Origin: Apoda limacodes
Lineage: Eukaryota; Arthropoda; Insecta; Lepidoptera; Limacodidae
DNA: 64,000 bases
NCBI GenBank assembly: GCA_946406115.1
Contig: OX291543.1
Span: 3,536,501-3,600,500 of the forward strand
Reading direction: 5' to 3'
Shown: positions 24,801 to 35,676 of the stretch, in pieces
Layout of the letters: each line of letters begins with the position of its first letter
Position numbering within the stretch: position 1 is the first letter of the stretch
Translations under genes and position numbers: made by a program
The notes under the pieces: model-generated
The model's input: the letters and a program-made list of their open reading frames with translations, nothing else
What the model was told of the DNA's origin: nothing
The model's database searches: none

Positions 24801-27800
24801 CAACCCGTTTAGTTGTTATTGGTATAAATTTAATTTCCTTTTTAGTAATACTATTCTTTCTTTCTAAAACCACTAACTGTCCACAATGATCTGACTCTAG
24901 ATTGCTTATAATTGAATTTTGAATTGGTTTTATGTCAGTAAATATATTGTCGATGCAAGTGGCACTGGATACAGCAATTCTAGTTGGTTCACAAAACAAA
25001 TTATTTAAATTAAAAGACTGAAATAAGGCAAGCAATCTGGTGCTTAATGAGCTATTTTCCAAAATGTTTATATTGAAGTCTCCACAAACAATGATTTGTT
25101 TATTGTAATTGCTGATTTTATTCAGCACTTCTTCCATAACTAATTCAAAATTATCATAAATTGCACAAGGCGGCTTGTATACACTCACAACAATGAGATG
25201 CTCAACTTCTATACAGGACAGCTCGGCAGTTCGCTCAACTGAGATGCTCACAATGTCTTTACGTTCCTTAAACTTTAGCTGTTTATTAACTAAAATTAAA
25301 GTGCCACTTAAGGTTGTTTTCCTCCTGTGAAAACCCTTACAATAGGAATATGTACACATTACAATTTTTTTTACTTTAAGTGCGCTTATACTATTATAAT
25401 ATTGTCTTAATTCACTTTTATTTACATTACCCTGTTACCGATAAATATTACTAATGTAGAGGATGGAGTGATTTTGTCAGACTTTATTAAACTTCTTATT
25501 ATATTAACATAATTGGCATTGGCAATTTGGCATACAATTATTTAAAACCGGTTGTCCTACACTTGAGCTGAGAAAGTGTCCAAAACCTTTTCCCATTTCA
25601 TCGCAAAACATTACTATATTGTCATCAACATTACATTTTTGTGAAACACTAGTTGAGTAGGAACTGTTATGAGCATATGATTGTTGGTCTGATTCCAAAC
25701 TGACACACATTGACGACTGAAGTGTTGGTAAAGGTAGTAACAAGGATGCACAATCTGGCTGTGAATCTCTGAGGCGTTTACAATTACACATACTGCGATT
25801 GAGTTGTAATGACTCAAAACGCTCTGCATTATATTTACTCAATTCAATTAGCTCATTCATAGCCAGTGTGTGCTCCTCCATCTCTCTTAGAGACTCTTCA
25901 TACTTGCAGGTCATCATCTGCAAGGATGTATGTAAATCTTTTATTTGCAAGTCGAGTAAATGTGTATCAGTTTTATGTTGTAGCCTACTGTTTTTGTTCT
26001 AATTGCAACTTACATACTTCCAGATGTTCCACTAACTGTAATTTTTCTTTGCAGTAATTAACATTTCTACTAAATATTTTTTGCTTTTTGATCATTTTTT
26101 CATTTTTTTTTATAAATCTGTTGATTTTGATGTATTTTTTTATCAGGTTTCTACTGCACTTAGCAAGCCTCACTGGTTTAGAAGAATTAATGGTGTCATC
26201 ACCTGTAAGATCTATAGTGGTGGTATTGCTAGTTGCAGCAGAAACAAGATTAGGGGCCTTACTACATAATTCGTCAAAAAGATTTTGAGTTTGATGCTGT
26301 GTGTAAGTATGGGTGGCCTCTTCAAGTTGTGAGATGTGTTGAAGGGCCTCGCGTAGTTCCTCTTCAAGATATGAGATCTTATTAAGGGCCACCACATACT
26401 CCTCACTACAGCTGTCAAATGTTTCTATAATTTTCTGAAATTGGTCCCGCTCTTCTAGGACAGTACCATATTGAGTGTGCAACACTGACAACTTATTGCG
26501 GAGGCTACTATTTTTGTTTAATATTTCTAAGAGTTCTCTTTCGTTATCATCCCTTTCACTGTATAGCTGATCACACTTTTCCTTGGAAATCTTAAGTTCC
26601 TGCAAAGCCAGTTGAAGTTTGGACTCTTCCTGGCGAGCAGATGCCTTGCGAGTCATCATTTTAAGGCTGTTTGAGCGTAATAAATACATAAGAGAGAGGT
26701 TAAAACTTACCAAGAAATAGCTTGACAACGTAACGAAAGAGATGGTTTGTTGACAATTTGCTTATTAATTGGTTACTTTACCTTATAACTGTGTGCTTTT
26801 ATGAATACAATACTGATAAATAATAGTAAAACTCACAATCACAACTAAATAACATACAAAATATGATTGAAAAATTTGAACTTTATAACGGATGGATCGC
26901 AGTAACACTTGAAAAAAAAAAAAATGTTATCTCGCACTTATTTATGTACATTTAAACCACTTTTCTAAATATATTACTAGTTATTTGTAATGTTTTGCGT
27001 GAATTTATATTAAAAAGGTACAATTTACTAAAAAACAATTGAATAAAATTACGACAACTTTTGGTCAGCTGTTAGTTCATGGGTAGCCACAGGAAAAAAA
27101 AAAAAAAGTTGAGATGTTCATAATCGAAATAGAAGAAATAGACACAAACTGGCTCTGATCCACACAAGGCTTTAAAAAATTGATAAATCATTTAAAGGAC
27201 AATGTGTCCGTTTTTACAACAAAATCCCTAAGGAAGTATGTAAATTCAATTTAAAAAAGTTTAAACAGAAATTTGTCAAAAAAGCAAACTATTCAACTAG
27301 AGAGTATCTTACAGATAAAAATGCATGGGATTAACTTAAATGTTGTTATCATAGTACTTATGTTTGGAAATGTACCAATTGTTATACAATTAAAATGGAA
27401 AAAAGCAACAGCTGGAGAGTTTTTTTCGCCTTTCTTCTCCCCAGAACGCTTGATTCTGAAACGGTTCCGAAAGTGATATTGTATCCTATTTTTGAGAAAT
27501 AAATTATTTGAATTTTGAATTTGAATTTGTAGTAGGTAACCGGTAATTGGTTACTCATACAATCCCAGCTACGTCCAGAAATCAAGGAGGCATCTGATGT
27601 TATTCAGGGCCCTCTCATGGTCTGTGGATTCTTAAGGAGCCTTGTATGTTGGTCGCTCACGCTTTTGCAATGTAGAACCAGGTGAGAAGGTGTTTTCTCC
27701 GCTACCACGCTGAGATACCTATAAAAACACTACCTGGTCAGCGACCATTAGTATGGCTTTCAGCACGGTGTCTTCTATTGAAGTTGCCATCTTAGGGTTG

Positions 27801-28847
27801 GTGCAAATATTGCATAAAGAGTGGAAGTTGACCGTAGTTGCTCTGATAGCATAGACATAAATGCTCCATGCTGTTTCCTACGCTGTTTCTACTGCATATC
27901 ACTGACATGTCCATCAACAACATCAATTGCTATACATTTCCATTGTGGAGAAAAGGCGTGGAGAACTTGTGTCTCAAATCAAGACCACTCTGTCTGAGGT
28001 CAGGAAAACTTGGTCCGATGTAACCCTACAGAGATTCACTGCAAAAAAAATGCCATTCACTGAGGTTCCACAATTTCAGAACACACCCCTCACCATCTCC
28101 GAGAGCATTGGGTCCTTGGTGTTGACATCTTCAGCAATGTTCAGTTTCGAGATTATTTGCAAAGCAAGATAAAGCTGGCATCCTAAAACATGCTTGCTAT
28201 ATCTATGGCTAAATCATCAATGTAAATAAATATTTTCATAGCAAAGATGCAGTCAAAAGATTAACTTCACGTCGGGTCCTCAGGACTTTAATAATAATAC
28301 TTTAATTTATAAGGAACTTAAACAACCATTATAATTAAAACATACCTATCGAAGTCCTCCTGTTTAAATATCAGGTGGCAGGTGGAGCAGGTCAACGTCC
28401 CCTCACAGGCTCCAAACCCTTCAATGTTGAGGTCTTGGTTCACAACCACATCCAACAGTGTGTCGCCGACCTTCGCCACAGTCTCTAATTTTCGACCATC
28501 AACTAAATTGAATGTTACCTTCACTCTGGAAAAGTTTTTTAAGTGTGGCTTAACATTATAATGCGGTGGTGGTTAGATTAAGCTTTAAGGCTGCATATCT
28601 TGTACTACAAAAGTTTTACACTTACAATAGGCCTTAAAAGTGGATGTCACTTTGGATAAAAATAAACTTACATTATTAAATTAAAGCTATGGTAATGTAC
28701 TTACTTTTCATCTTTTAAGGCTAGTCTTGACGTAGATAATGGAACAACACTCCTGTGGATGTTGGAATTGGAAGATAATCCATTATTATTGAAAAGATAA
28801 CGTAACCTAGGATTAATAAGATTTCTTGTAAAACTTCTATAAAACAT
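12880..28847 (-). CDS. Fdx1: Mitochondrial adrenodoxin-type [2Fe-2S] ferredoxin, three exons
   Basis: Minus-strand coding exons: 28705-28847 ([10 protein letters not shown]…), 28346-28525 and 12880-13036. Phases fit exactly: 480 nt, 159 aa. The first 45 or so residues are Arg/Ser-rich without acids, as in a mitochondrial presequence. An in-frame ATG 15 codons upstream (28892) is less likely as start, because the peptide from MFYRS looks like a better presequence. The ferredoxin fold follows, with cluster ligands C88, C94, C97 ([15 protein letters not shown]) and C135 (RLGCQI), plus the helix [16 protein letters not shown] typical of FDX1/adrenodoxin rather than FDX2. Known role: electron transfer from adrenodoxin reductase to mitochondrial P450s (ecdysteroid synthesis in insects) and iron-sulfur or lipoylation pathways. 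Intron 2 is 15,309 bp and carries nested LINEs; the splice sites (ggtatgt; aatctag) are intact. TTC1 lies head to head. Confidence 0.92.
13041..14750. other. Ferredoxin intron 2, distal part without recognisable elements
   Basis: AT-rich intron sequence. I see no coding exon. 14020-14330 has higher complexity and may be an old repeat, but I could not match it elsewhere in the window. Confidence 0.4.
14764..15140 (+). repeat. (GTCY)n-bearing non-autonomous element, interrupted
   Basis: It starts at actaatattataaatgcgaa, passes through a short ctgactgtctgtctgcctgt tract, and resumes after an insertion with gaaatttggcatggagatag and ccccgggaaaggacataggc. Copies of the same family are at 30958-31200 and 46925-47215. 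The family is widespread in lepidopteran genomes and carries a (GTCY)n microsatellite. Here it is split at 14838 by a 184-bp LINE C fragment with a 13-bp target duplication. Confidence 0.75.
14839..15022 (+). mobile_element. 5'-truncated LINE C insertion with 13-bp target duplication
   Basis: The insert begins at caacggacaaggctcc, encodes the same C-terminal residues as 3600-4080 (KNPQTMREA…LLDF…ELGW), and ends with an (aact)n tail (gtccaactaactaactaac). The 13-bp sequence aacctattcacgc flanks it at 14826-14838 and 15023-15035; part of it overlaps the tail repeat. This shows target-primed insertion into the (GTCY)n element. Confidence 0.75.
15141..16234. other. Intron sequence with a diverged repeat; otherwise unassigned
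   Basis: 15240-15345 resembles the duplicated unit at 46570-46830 (ggtaggtggcg[tc]tgcagtcggtgtg… …cagggacgattttaatg). 15525-15560 has a Jockey-type tail scrap (taccactaaggt). 15770-16230 is less AT-rich but I could not assign it; no open frame is convincing. Confidence 0.4.
16235..16290 (-). mobile_element. LINE C copy, 3' half (split by LINE A)
   Basis: The plus strand reads agttagttggacttatgttt, then gatagggccatgtgta. This is the reverse complement of the LINE C 3' end seen at 14980-15015. Its missing continuation (gtaggtaaccggtaattgg…) appears at 27529, on the far side of LINE A. The two pieces are therefore one LINE C copy opened by the LINE A insertion. Confidence 0.7.
17897..20629 (+). 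mobile_element. RTE-clade LINE inserted in LINE A, 12-bp target duplication
   Basis: attacagttaca flanks the insert at 17885-17896 and 20630-20641. Its 3' end is an (att)n tract with no poly(A), typical of RTE elements. At 2733 bp it is somewhat shorter than a full RTE, so probably slightly 5'-truncated. It carries the C-terminal half of an apurinic-like endonuclease and a reverse transcriptase. Confidence 0.9.
18062..20488 (+). pseudogene. RTE endonuclease / reverse transcriptase ORF, broken
   Basis: 18062-18787 encodes the endonuclease part: [49 protein letters not shown] and [10 protein letters not shown], the D/N/H motifs of the exonuclease-endonuclease-phosphatase fold. Then come frameshifts and stops. 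19480-19955 gives the reverse transcriptase: [37 protein letters not shown] and the active-site FADDIIIF. 20046-20488, in two frames, gives [27 protein letters not shown] and [10 protein letters not shown], the RTE C-terminal tail. At least four frame breaks separate these parts, so no functional protein can be made. Confidence 0.85.
22761..25440 (-). pseudogene. LINE B ORF2 (endonuclease-reverse transcriptase), broken
   Basis: 24439-25359 encodes most of the endonuclease: [13 protein letters not shown] start, [35 protein letters not shown], and then a linker. 23813-24391 gives the first reverse transcriptase blocks ([35 protein letters not shown]). The segment 23460-23812 contains further RT blocks in broken frames, with the FADD-equivalent region near 23590. 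22761-23291 is the C-terminal domain ([19 protein letters not shown]…NDKNPWD). Several frameshifts make it inactive. Confidence 0.8.
25504..26728 (-). pseudogene. LINE B ORF1 (coiled coil and possible esterase), frameshifted
   Basis: 26728-25985 encodes a long coiled coil ([16 protein letters not shown]… [18 protein letters not shown]) followed by a Lys-rich basic part. After a stop at 25985 another frame, 25950-25504, continues with [19 protein letters not shown] and CNCKRL, homologous to LINE A 16380-16520. It then enters [15 protein letters not shown], the start of the putative SGNH-esterase domain. ORF1 of CR1-like LINEs is an RNA-binding chaperone-like protein in known cases. The break makes this copy non-functional. 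Confidence 0.65.
27529..27790 (-). mobile_element. LINE C copy, 5' half (split by LINE A)
   Basis: The minus strand encodes [16 protein letters not shown] and [11 protein letters not shown], the same residues as in 3600-4080 and 14839-15022. It continues the piece at 16235-16290. Confidence 0.7.
27890..28300 (+). mobile_element. LINE fragment (reverse transcriptase C-terminal part)
   Basis: The plus strand, with frame changes, gives [40 protein letters not shown] and [11 protein letters not shown]. This is the block after the FADD motif in a common lepidopteran LINE reverse transcriptase. It ends about 45 bp from the donor site of ferredoxin exon 2. Confidence 0.6.
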
Positions 28848-28849
28848 TT

Positions 28850-30950
28850 TTGTACTTCCAGGAACAAAACTGTAATCTATTTTAATAACCAAGTAGTGGT
28901 GAATAATATTCGGCCGTTGGCCTTACGTTATGGAAATAAGGATATACAGAATAATAGGTACAAAATAATGTAAAGCCCCGTTATTTAAAATTGAAAACAG
29001 TTTTTTTAGGTTATAAAAGAGGTGTTATGTTGACAAGCATTACACGCATTGAATGCGCTCTATTCTTCCCACATTCTCCCTATGCGCACATTCGAGCTTC
29101 GTGTAACAAAACTGAATGTACTGTATGCTGAATATGGCTACACTTCCGGTCCGCATTTAAAGCATTAGCTACATATACTCAGGAATTAGAGGAGTAGATG
29201 CGCTGGCAAAAAAGTTATCGGCCATTATGTTTGCTCACATTTGGTGAATAGAACGATTTCAGTGCCCATGCGATATCAAAGTTCCCAATGCCGCCTACAA
29301 ATCGCAGCTATAGATTGTTGTCCAGTAAACAATCGTACCGTACCGTACCGTAACCGTAAACAAATGACCATTTTGAATATAAATGACCAAATGACGTCAA
29401 AACTACGGCTTTAATCTAAAATACACACTAAGTATAACACATACCAAAAAAATGCTTTCCATACAATCAATAATTAAAGTCAGACATAAAATATTTGTTT
29501 ATCTATATGTTTGAGTGCAAAACTATAACCAGCAATATTTTATGATTCATGAACATAAACTGCGTTAACCAGTAAGTAAGACTTCAAAAATACGAATAAC
29601 ACTCTATTAAAAGTACCCACAGTCATGATCATGCACTGTTTTGTAGTAGTCTAAATATTTACCAGTACCAAACAAGAACCAAAAATGGAAACCTTTTTTA
29701 AATGAAAAATATTATCAAATTCAAAATATATTTTTAACGAGCAACGCTTAAACTTAATCAATGGAATCTCGGTTCTCCCAGTGAAAAATTTAATTAAGTT
29801 TTTAAATTTGGTATCAAGATGACAGCTTAAGAAAAAGTTGACTTGAGACTACTAAACTTGAAAATAATCCATTTTTGTTGCAGAAATCATCAAGAAAGTG
29901 AGTAGGTATTAGTTACTCCAAATTTCTTTTTCTTTTATTTGTTATTGGAAATTTTTGTTATTTTATTGTAACATAAGGGATTAATAATGTAATTTCGGGT
30001 AGGGTAATTTTTTTTAATTTATGTAATCATATTTTTTTCACATTTATGTTATTACTGGTTTTGATATCTCTATAAATATTTAGTAATGGACAAGTGCCTA
30101 GCTTATTTTTTTTGGGTGCTTGGTGAGTTACTTGTTTTAAATTATTTTGTGTCCCATATTTTTTATTTATAGTTTGTATATTTTAGCAAATTGGTAATTT
30201 TAATGTAAGAACAACGATATACACCGGTCAATTCTATGATTGAATGCAAATTAATTATGATGCGTGCAAGGTGTACGTGCATAGTACATCATTTATGTGC
30301 CTGATACACCGATGAAGGAACGCTATTTGATTGTATAAGGCATTTCATCGATTCCATTAAAAATGTTATGCATTGACATCCCCACTTCAAATCTAGTCGT
30401 TGCAACGAACACGCAAAAATATCAAACTATATATTTTTTATTATAAAAAGAGTTTTTATTGAAACTCCATTATGTGCATGAGACACAAGGTCCAAAAGAC
30501 ACATAAACTCTGCACTACCGAACAATGTTCATAGTCTACAATGATATACTTGATGTGAGAGCCATAAATGAAGTATTTGTCAAAAACACAAGTAAGGATG
30601 AGATCGAAACTAATGTGGCTAAGAATAAAACGCCTAGGATTAGCAAGGAAAGGTCTGAATGTAGTTTAATTTAGTTACTCTCATGAAGAGCCTTACCTTG
30701 AACTAAAAATATTCGAGTTGAAAATGTATTTTGGTTACATTCACAGTTTTCGAGAGGTAAGCCAGATTTCCATACATTTTTGGTTTCGAATTCCAGAGTC
30801 CGAATAGCTCGAGACTGTTTTCAAATGGGGTCCCTGATTAACTTGGCTAATAGCGTGCCGTACGGTGACGCAGCCGTGCTGGCCGCGGTGAGATCCAGGA
30901 AAGCTATAACCAGCTAAAATGCATTCGGGCGGGGTCTGCCATTTTTCTCC
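28850..30950. promoter_or_regulatory. Intergenic region between the ferredoxin and TTC1 genes
   Basis: The two genes are divergent with about 2.6 kb between start codons, so this region holds both promoters and probably a TTC1 5' UTR intron (acceptor ttatcttttag just before the ATG). I see no defined core motif. 29328-29353 has a small (ccgta)n run. No other gene is supported. Confidence 0.45.
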
Positions 30951-30957
30951 AACTCAT

Positions 30958-31200
30958 GAAAATCCTTACTAATATTAAAAATGCGAAAGTAACTGTCTGT
31001 TTGTCTGTTACCTCTTCACGCTTACGCCGCTGTACGCTGTAAGATGAGATTTGGCATGAAGATAGTTTGAGTCCCTAGAAAGGACATAGGCTACTTGAAA
31101 ACGTTAAGTGTGAGTAATTTTTTTTCTATAATTGGGGAGTTGGAAATCCTTTACCGATATCCAAATTTAGGGCGGATGGAACCGCGGGCAAAAGCTAGTA
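30958..31200 (+). repeat. (GTCY)n-bearing non-autonomous element
   Basis: Starts at actaatattaaaaatgcgaa, has ctgtctgtttgtctgtt, then gagatttggcatgaagatag, aaaggacataggctacttga and a final aaccgcgggcaaaagctagta. It is the same family as at 14764 and 46925 and is the most complete of the three, about 240 bp. Confidence 0.75.
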
Positions 31201-31427
31201 TTTCTATAACTGATTTTAATGCGAGGCGACGTAATTATTCTTAAGTCAGGTAGTGCAATGTAAATAATTTATTTGTCATTACGGTGTTCGAGTCTTAATC
31301 TGTGGGTTTTTTTTTCGTCAATAATAATTTTTTTGTACAATATTGAAATATTATTTCGAATTGAAATATTACTTTACTATTTCATAGTAATTTATTTATA
31401 TTCCCATAAATTATCTTTTAGAAAACT

Positions 31428-34400
31428 ATGTCGGAGAGATTAAAGAAAACCCAAAATTATATTTCAAATGAGGATATTGTTGAGGATTTAACTAAGGATC
31501 TAGAATCGTCACTTCAAACATCAGATAATGCAGAAGAATTTGTAATAAGTCCAGGTTCTAGTGTGGATGTCAATAGGCTTTCATCAGGAGATGCTTCAAA
31601 ACATTCAGGTGAATAAAAAAAGCTTCAGATAACTTCCAACATAAACAGAGGTGTGTTCAGGCGTTACACCTAACACAAACAATATATTAAAGTTGCTTAA
31701 TTCTTCACTGATTATCTAAATTATTTCCGTGAATAGCCTGCGCTATAGTTTTTTTCGCAGTCGATAATATTATGCAATCTTTAAACAGAGACCAGTAAAT
31801 GTAAGGCGTGGCTGTGTATTTCAGTAGGTATGGTATACTATAGGCAGGCAGATAATTTCACAATACTTCTTGACATTTTCGATGTCCCTTACCTATATAA
31901 TTTTAGGCAAGTTTTTTACACAACCTTAATGCCTTCAATGTTATAGTATTCTAGCCAAGGTAAAAATACATAAATCTGTATGACTAAACTATCCAAATGT
32001 TGACTCATCTCTATAATTTGGAGTATTAAACATTTAGTGCATGTGTTGGTGAACTAAACTCAACAATAGAAAGATTTTGTTTTGTGTAGCAAATTGGTAA
32101 AATGAAACTGTTTGTTTATCTCTGTTTCTTTTCCTCTTTAAATGTTCAGTTAAGATAAAAAAAAAAAAGTGGTACTGCTCTATCATAAAACATATAAAAT
32201 GTTACAACATCAACAAAGTTTGTAACGGTCAAATTTTCCATCTATTTTATATACCACTCGGGCGGTAAACAAAATTTTTGTTGGATTTTATAATAAATGT
32301 ACTGTGAAACTTATGAAGTTCATAAGTTTTACATATAATATTACTATGTAAATTATATACAATAAATATGTAGTTTATATCTTCAACATTACATACTCAT
32401 TAAGCGTGTTTGATCTAGCTGCTTTGTAGCAGAAATTGTTGGCAGTTTGCGTTTAAAACTTCTAATGTCAACTTTTAGCATTACATCAAAGCAATTTTAA
32501 TTAATTAAATGTTTTAAGTATGGCTTTCATTTCGGTCTAAGCCAAAACATTTCGCCAGTATCCGTGATGAAAGAGACATGTGTTGAAAAATGTAATATAA
32601 AAAAGGATGATTGGGATCCCTGAGCTGGGAGATTCTGGTAAAAAAGGACATCACAACATATAAAACAAACAAACTAGAGTGAGAGAGGATTATAATAAGT
32701 GGTGATGGACATATTAATGCATGCAAAAGGGTTATAGTTTAATATTAAAGTTTTTAATGAATTTTGTTGAACATTTGATGAAAGGGGGGTATTAACTAAG
32801 TATAGGAGATACTGAATGTTGACAGGGTGAGGAAGTTTTGGGTAGAGGATGACAAAAACTTACGTCAGGAGGTGGGTATTTTGTGCTACTTTTTGACAGC
32901 TGTCAAATGTGAAAGTGAATCCTTTGAGAAAAATAGTTACATTGTTTTTTTTTAAAGAAAATTTTTTTTTGCATTCTAAAATGTATATCTTTGTAATTAA
33001 CTACAGAAAATCAAAATAAAATACTCAAACACGGAAATGTCACAAAATGACAATTCATTTAAACAGTAATAGCCCTGCTAAAATTATCAGATGCGCTTAG
33101 ATGGAACTTGTTGGTGTAAAATGAGGTTTTAGTATAAAATTGCAACATGGCTCAGAAGGAAAGCTTAATCACTTTAAAGTGGCGATCAGGGGAGTCAATT
33201 TGTGAAAAACTCTAGTATCTCATGCACCATATGGAGTATAATGAATCTTATAGTCATTTATTTCATTTGCAGATGGACCATTTACTGATTGTGACCTGGA
33301 CAAAGATTATGAAGAGAAAGATAAAGTTGAAAGTGACACAGACTCCATAGATGAGGAATCCCTCAAAAAAGCAGAAGTAGAGCTCACAGACGACGAGAAG
33401 GCGGAAAGACAGACAATTGCAGAGGAATTGAAAAATGCTGGAAACCAGGCTTTCAAGGTTGAGGAATATGTAAGCAGCATAGAAAAATATACAGAAGGTA
33501 ATTTTTTTAAACCTGTTTTACCCATTTTACAAAGTAAATATTTATTTGATCTGTAGTTGTTATTTGTATTTATAGTTGATATTGGTTACAATGATATCTT
33601 TTTAAACATCATATTGGATTTAAAAACGCAAAAGGGTTGACAGTTCAAAAAATAGTATTTCATAACTTTGATGATTCAAAAGTGTTGGTAAAATCCAAAT
33701 TAAAATAAAAAAAATTGACTTTGACTTCAAATGAAAGCCCCAAATGAATATAATATATTATCATTGTCTTTATTCATACACTGTTTGAAACAATGGTTTT
33801 GATTGCTCCTAAATGCCATTATGATTGGACTGTTTTAACAGAGTGTGTCATATTAATTATTTTTTTTCTCTCAAATTCATCTGTACTAGAATAGTCATAA
33901 TCAGATTTTCCAGGCTAATTCACTTTGATATATCATATATTAAAAATGAGTGTATTTTAATAACACTTCATTAAATTTGGTGATTACCCACCTGGAAAGG
34001 TTTCTGAAATATTGCAATCACTTTACAATAGGTAGGGTGCAAGTGTATGTATGAGTGTATATTTAATATAGTTTAGCGAAAGCTCATTTGTTTGCAGTTT
34101 AAGTTGAGAAAAGAAGAGTAGGAGAAGTCGCTATAACACAATAATGTGTTAGATCAGCTAGTTAGTTAGTGTAATAAATTTGGCCAAGCTTTAGAAGCAT
34201 TTTGTTTTTTCAGGGCTAAGAATTTGTCCCCTTCAATTTAGTCAGCAAAGGGCTATATTATACTGCAATAGGAGTGCTGCCAAAATGAAGTTGAAAAAGT
34301 ATGATAAGGCTATCAAAGATTGCACCAAAGCTATTGGGCTGGATGACAAATATTTAAAAGCTTACATTAGGTATGTATTATTGAGTTACAAATATTAGAA

Positions 34401-35676
34401 GACTAAAGTACTCTGAACCCAATTACATTTACATAGTAGGGCAGAATTCAAGTATTGTTAAACTGCACCTGTTGGTAACAACAAAGAAGTTTTATATATG
34501 AGTGGTCCAGTTTCTTTCCTCGCTTGGAAACAATATGCAAAGTTAGGCTATGCAGGTGTGGTCATACATTTGTGTGAGTGATGAACATGGGCACATTTTC
34601 CGCTCTATGCTTCGGTGTAGGGCATGCACCCGGGTTCCTAAATTATAGTTATGAACTGGGTATATCCATCCCTGGTTCTGGAGTACATTGGATGGAACCG
34701 GTTCCGAATGTAATGATACCAGTGTCCCCGGTTCTCTAAAAAGTAATTATGAAGACTGACTTGTTGATTTATTTTGTTTAAAATTTATTAAAATGATTGT
34801 TAATATTGTATATATGATAAATAATATAACTTCACTCTAAAACCAATATGGCCGTCTAGTTATTTTTAGAATCCCCATAATATGGGTACCAAATGAAAGG
34901 GTTTACTAAGAAGAATACGAATAAACTGACATCTGCGTTCGACCCTTCGGGGAGATGGTGTGCTACTGCCAGGATAAACAGGATAAAGAGTTAGCAGGGA
35001 CGTGTAATGTAAAAAAAATTTAAATTAATTAATAATAGAACAATATTTTTAAACAACAAGCTCATAGTTAAATGCTTTAAAATAAACTTCCATTTCTAAA
35101 TAGAACCGGGTACTAGAAATCATGGAAATGGTACCGGTTTTGCATGCCCTACTTCGGTGGGAATGTTACACTGATGGTCCAGACTGTTGTCATATGACAG
35201 CAGTTGTTGAGCCAAGTCAGAGGCTTTAAGCAATTAAAAACTGACAGTATAAACTTGACAACATTTGTCAATACACACTCGGCCAGCATGGTGGACTATG
35301 GTCAAAGCCTTAGATGTTAGATAAATGTAATTGGGCCTTGTTGCCCCTTTAATCTTAAATACAAATGTAACTAATTTTTTAACTATATTTTTCTAGGAGA
35401 GCGCAATCATATGAATGTGCAGAAAAATTAGACGAAAGTTTAGCAGATTACAAGAAAGTTTTAGAAATAGATCCGTCAAATAAAGAGGCACAGAAAGCGC
35501 AAATAAGACTTCCACCATTAATAGAAGAGAAGAATGAAAAATTAAAAACAGAAATGTTAGGAAAATTAAAAGATTTAGGGAATATGATTCTTAAACCTTT
35601 TGGATTATCAACAGATAACTTTCAAATGGAGCAAGATCCTGATTCTAAAGGATATAAGATTAATTTTAAGCAATAA
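31428..35676 (+). CDS. Ttc1: Tetratricopeptide repeat protein 1 (TTC1), four coding exons
   Basis: Coding exons 31428-31608, 33273-33497, 34214-34370 and 35397-35676. Donors (gtgaat, gtaatt, gtatgt) and acceptors (ttgcag, tttcag, ttctag) are good, and phases agree: 843 nt, 280 aa against about 290 for vertebrate TTC1. Residues 1-110 are acidic and disordered ([18 protein letters not shown]). Then come three TPR units: [40 protein letters not shown], and [20 protein letters not shown]. The diagnostic TTC1 tail follows: [20 protein letters not shown] and YKINF. Known role: a co-chaperone-like adaptor that binds Hsp90/Hsp70 C-terminal peptides and some G-protein alpha subunits in the cytosol. 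I placed the start at the first ATG, 7 bp after a likely 5' UTR splice acceptor (31420-31421). Introns contain small repeat scraps only. Confidence 0.93.
32245..32280 (-). mobile_element. Jockey-type LINE tail scrap in TTC1 intron 1
   Basis: The plus strand reads tttatataccactcgggcgg followed by taaac, an antisense remnant of the tail ending gtttgccaccttagtggtat. Confidence 0.35.
33620..33727 (+). mobile_element. Short CR1-group LINE tail in TTC1 intron 2
   Basis: gttcaaaaaatagtatttca, taactttgatgattcaaaag and attgactttgactt follow the order of LINE B's 3' UTR (reverse complement of 22493-22590). It is a heavily 5'-truncated insertion in the sense orientation. Confidence 0.6.

Larger units (their letters stand above)
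22490..27107 (-). mobile_element. LINE B: antisense CR1-group LINE inserted in LINE A
   Basis: On the minus strand it reads from a non-coding leader near 27100 through ORF1 and ORF2 to a 3' UTR with gagtttcttgccggattctt, aataaaccattttgac and a (gactttgactttg) tail ending at 22493. It is the same family as LINE A but opposite in orientation. LINE A's reading (…HKNINLFKNS | DVHN…) stops at 22489 and resumes at about 27108, which fixes the insertion. Similar aaaaa(t)agt sequence on both sides is compatible with a target duplication. About 4.6 kb, nearly full length apart from an internal deletion. Confidence 0.8.
16291..27528 (+). mobile_element. LINE A: CR1-group LINE, 5'-truncated, split into three pieces
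   Basis: Pieces: 16291-17896, 20630-22489 and about 27108-27528. ORF1 remnants give a coiled coil ([10 protein letters not shown]…) and a domain starting [14 protein letters not shown], which may be the SGNH-type esterase known from ORF1 of CR1-like LINEs. ORF2 gives the endonuclease start ([27 protein letters not shown]) and a reverse transcriptase with [40 protein letters not shown] and the catalytic FADDTSLLF (21919-21945). The C-terminus ([13 protein letters not shown]…DKNAWD) and a (tttgaat)n tail lie beyond LINE B. Frameshifts and stops make it dead. Flanking tagta at 16293 and 27529 may be its target duplication. Confidence 0.75.
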
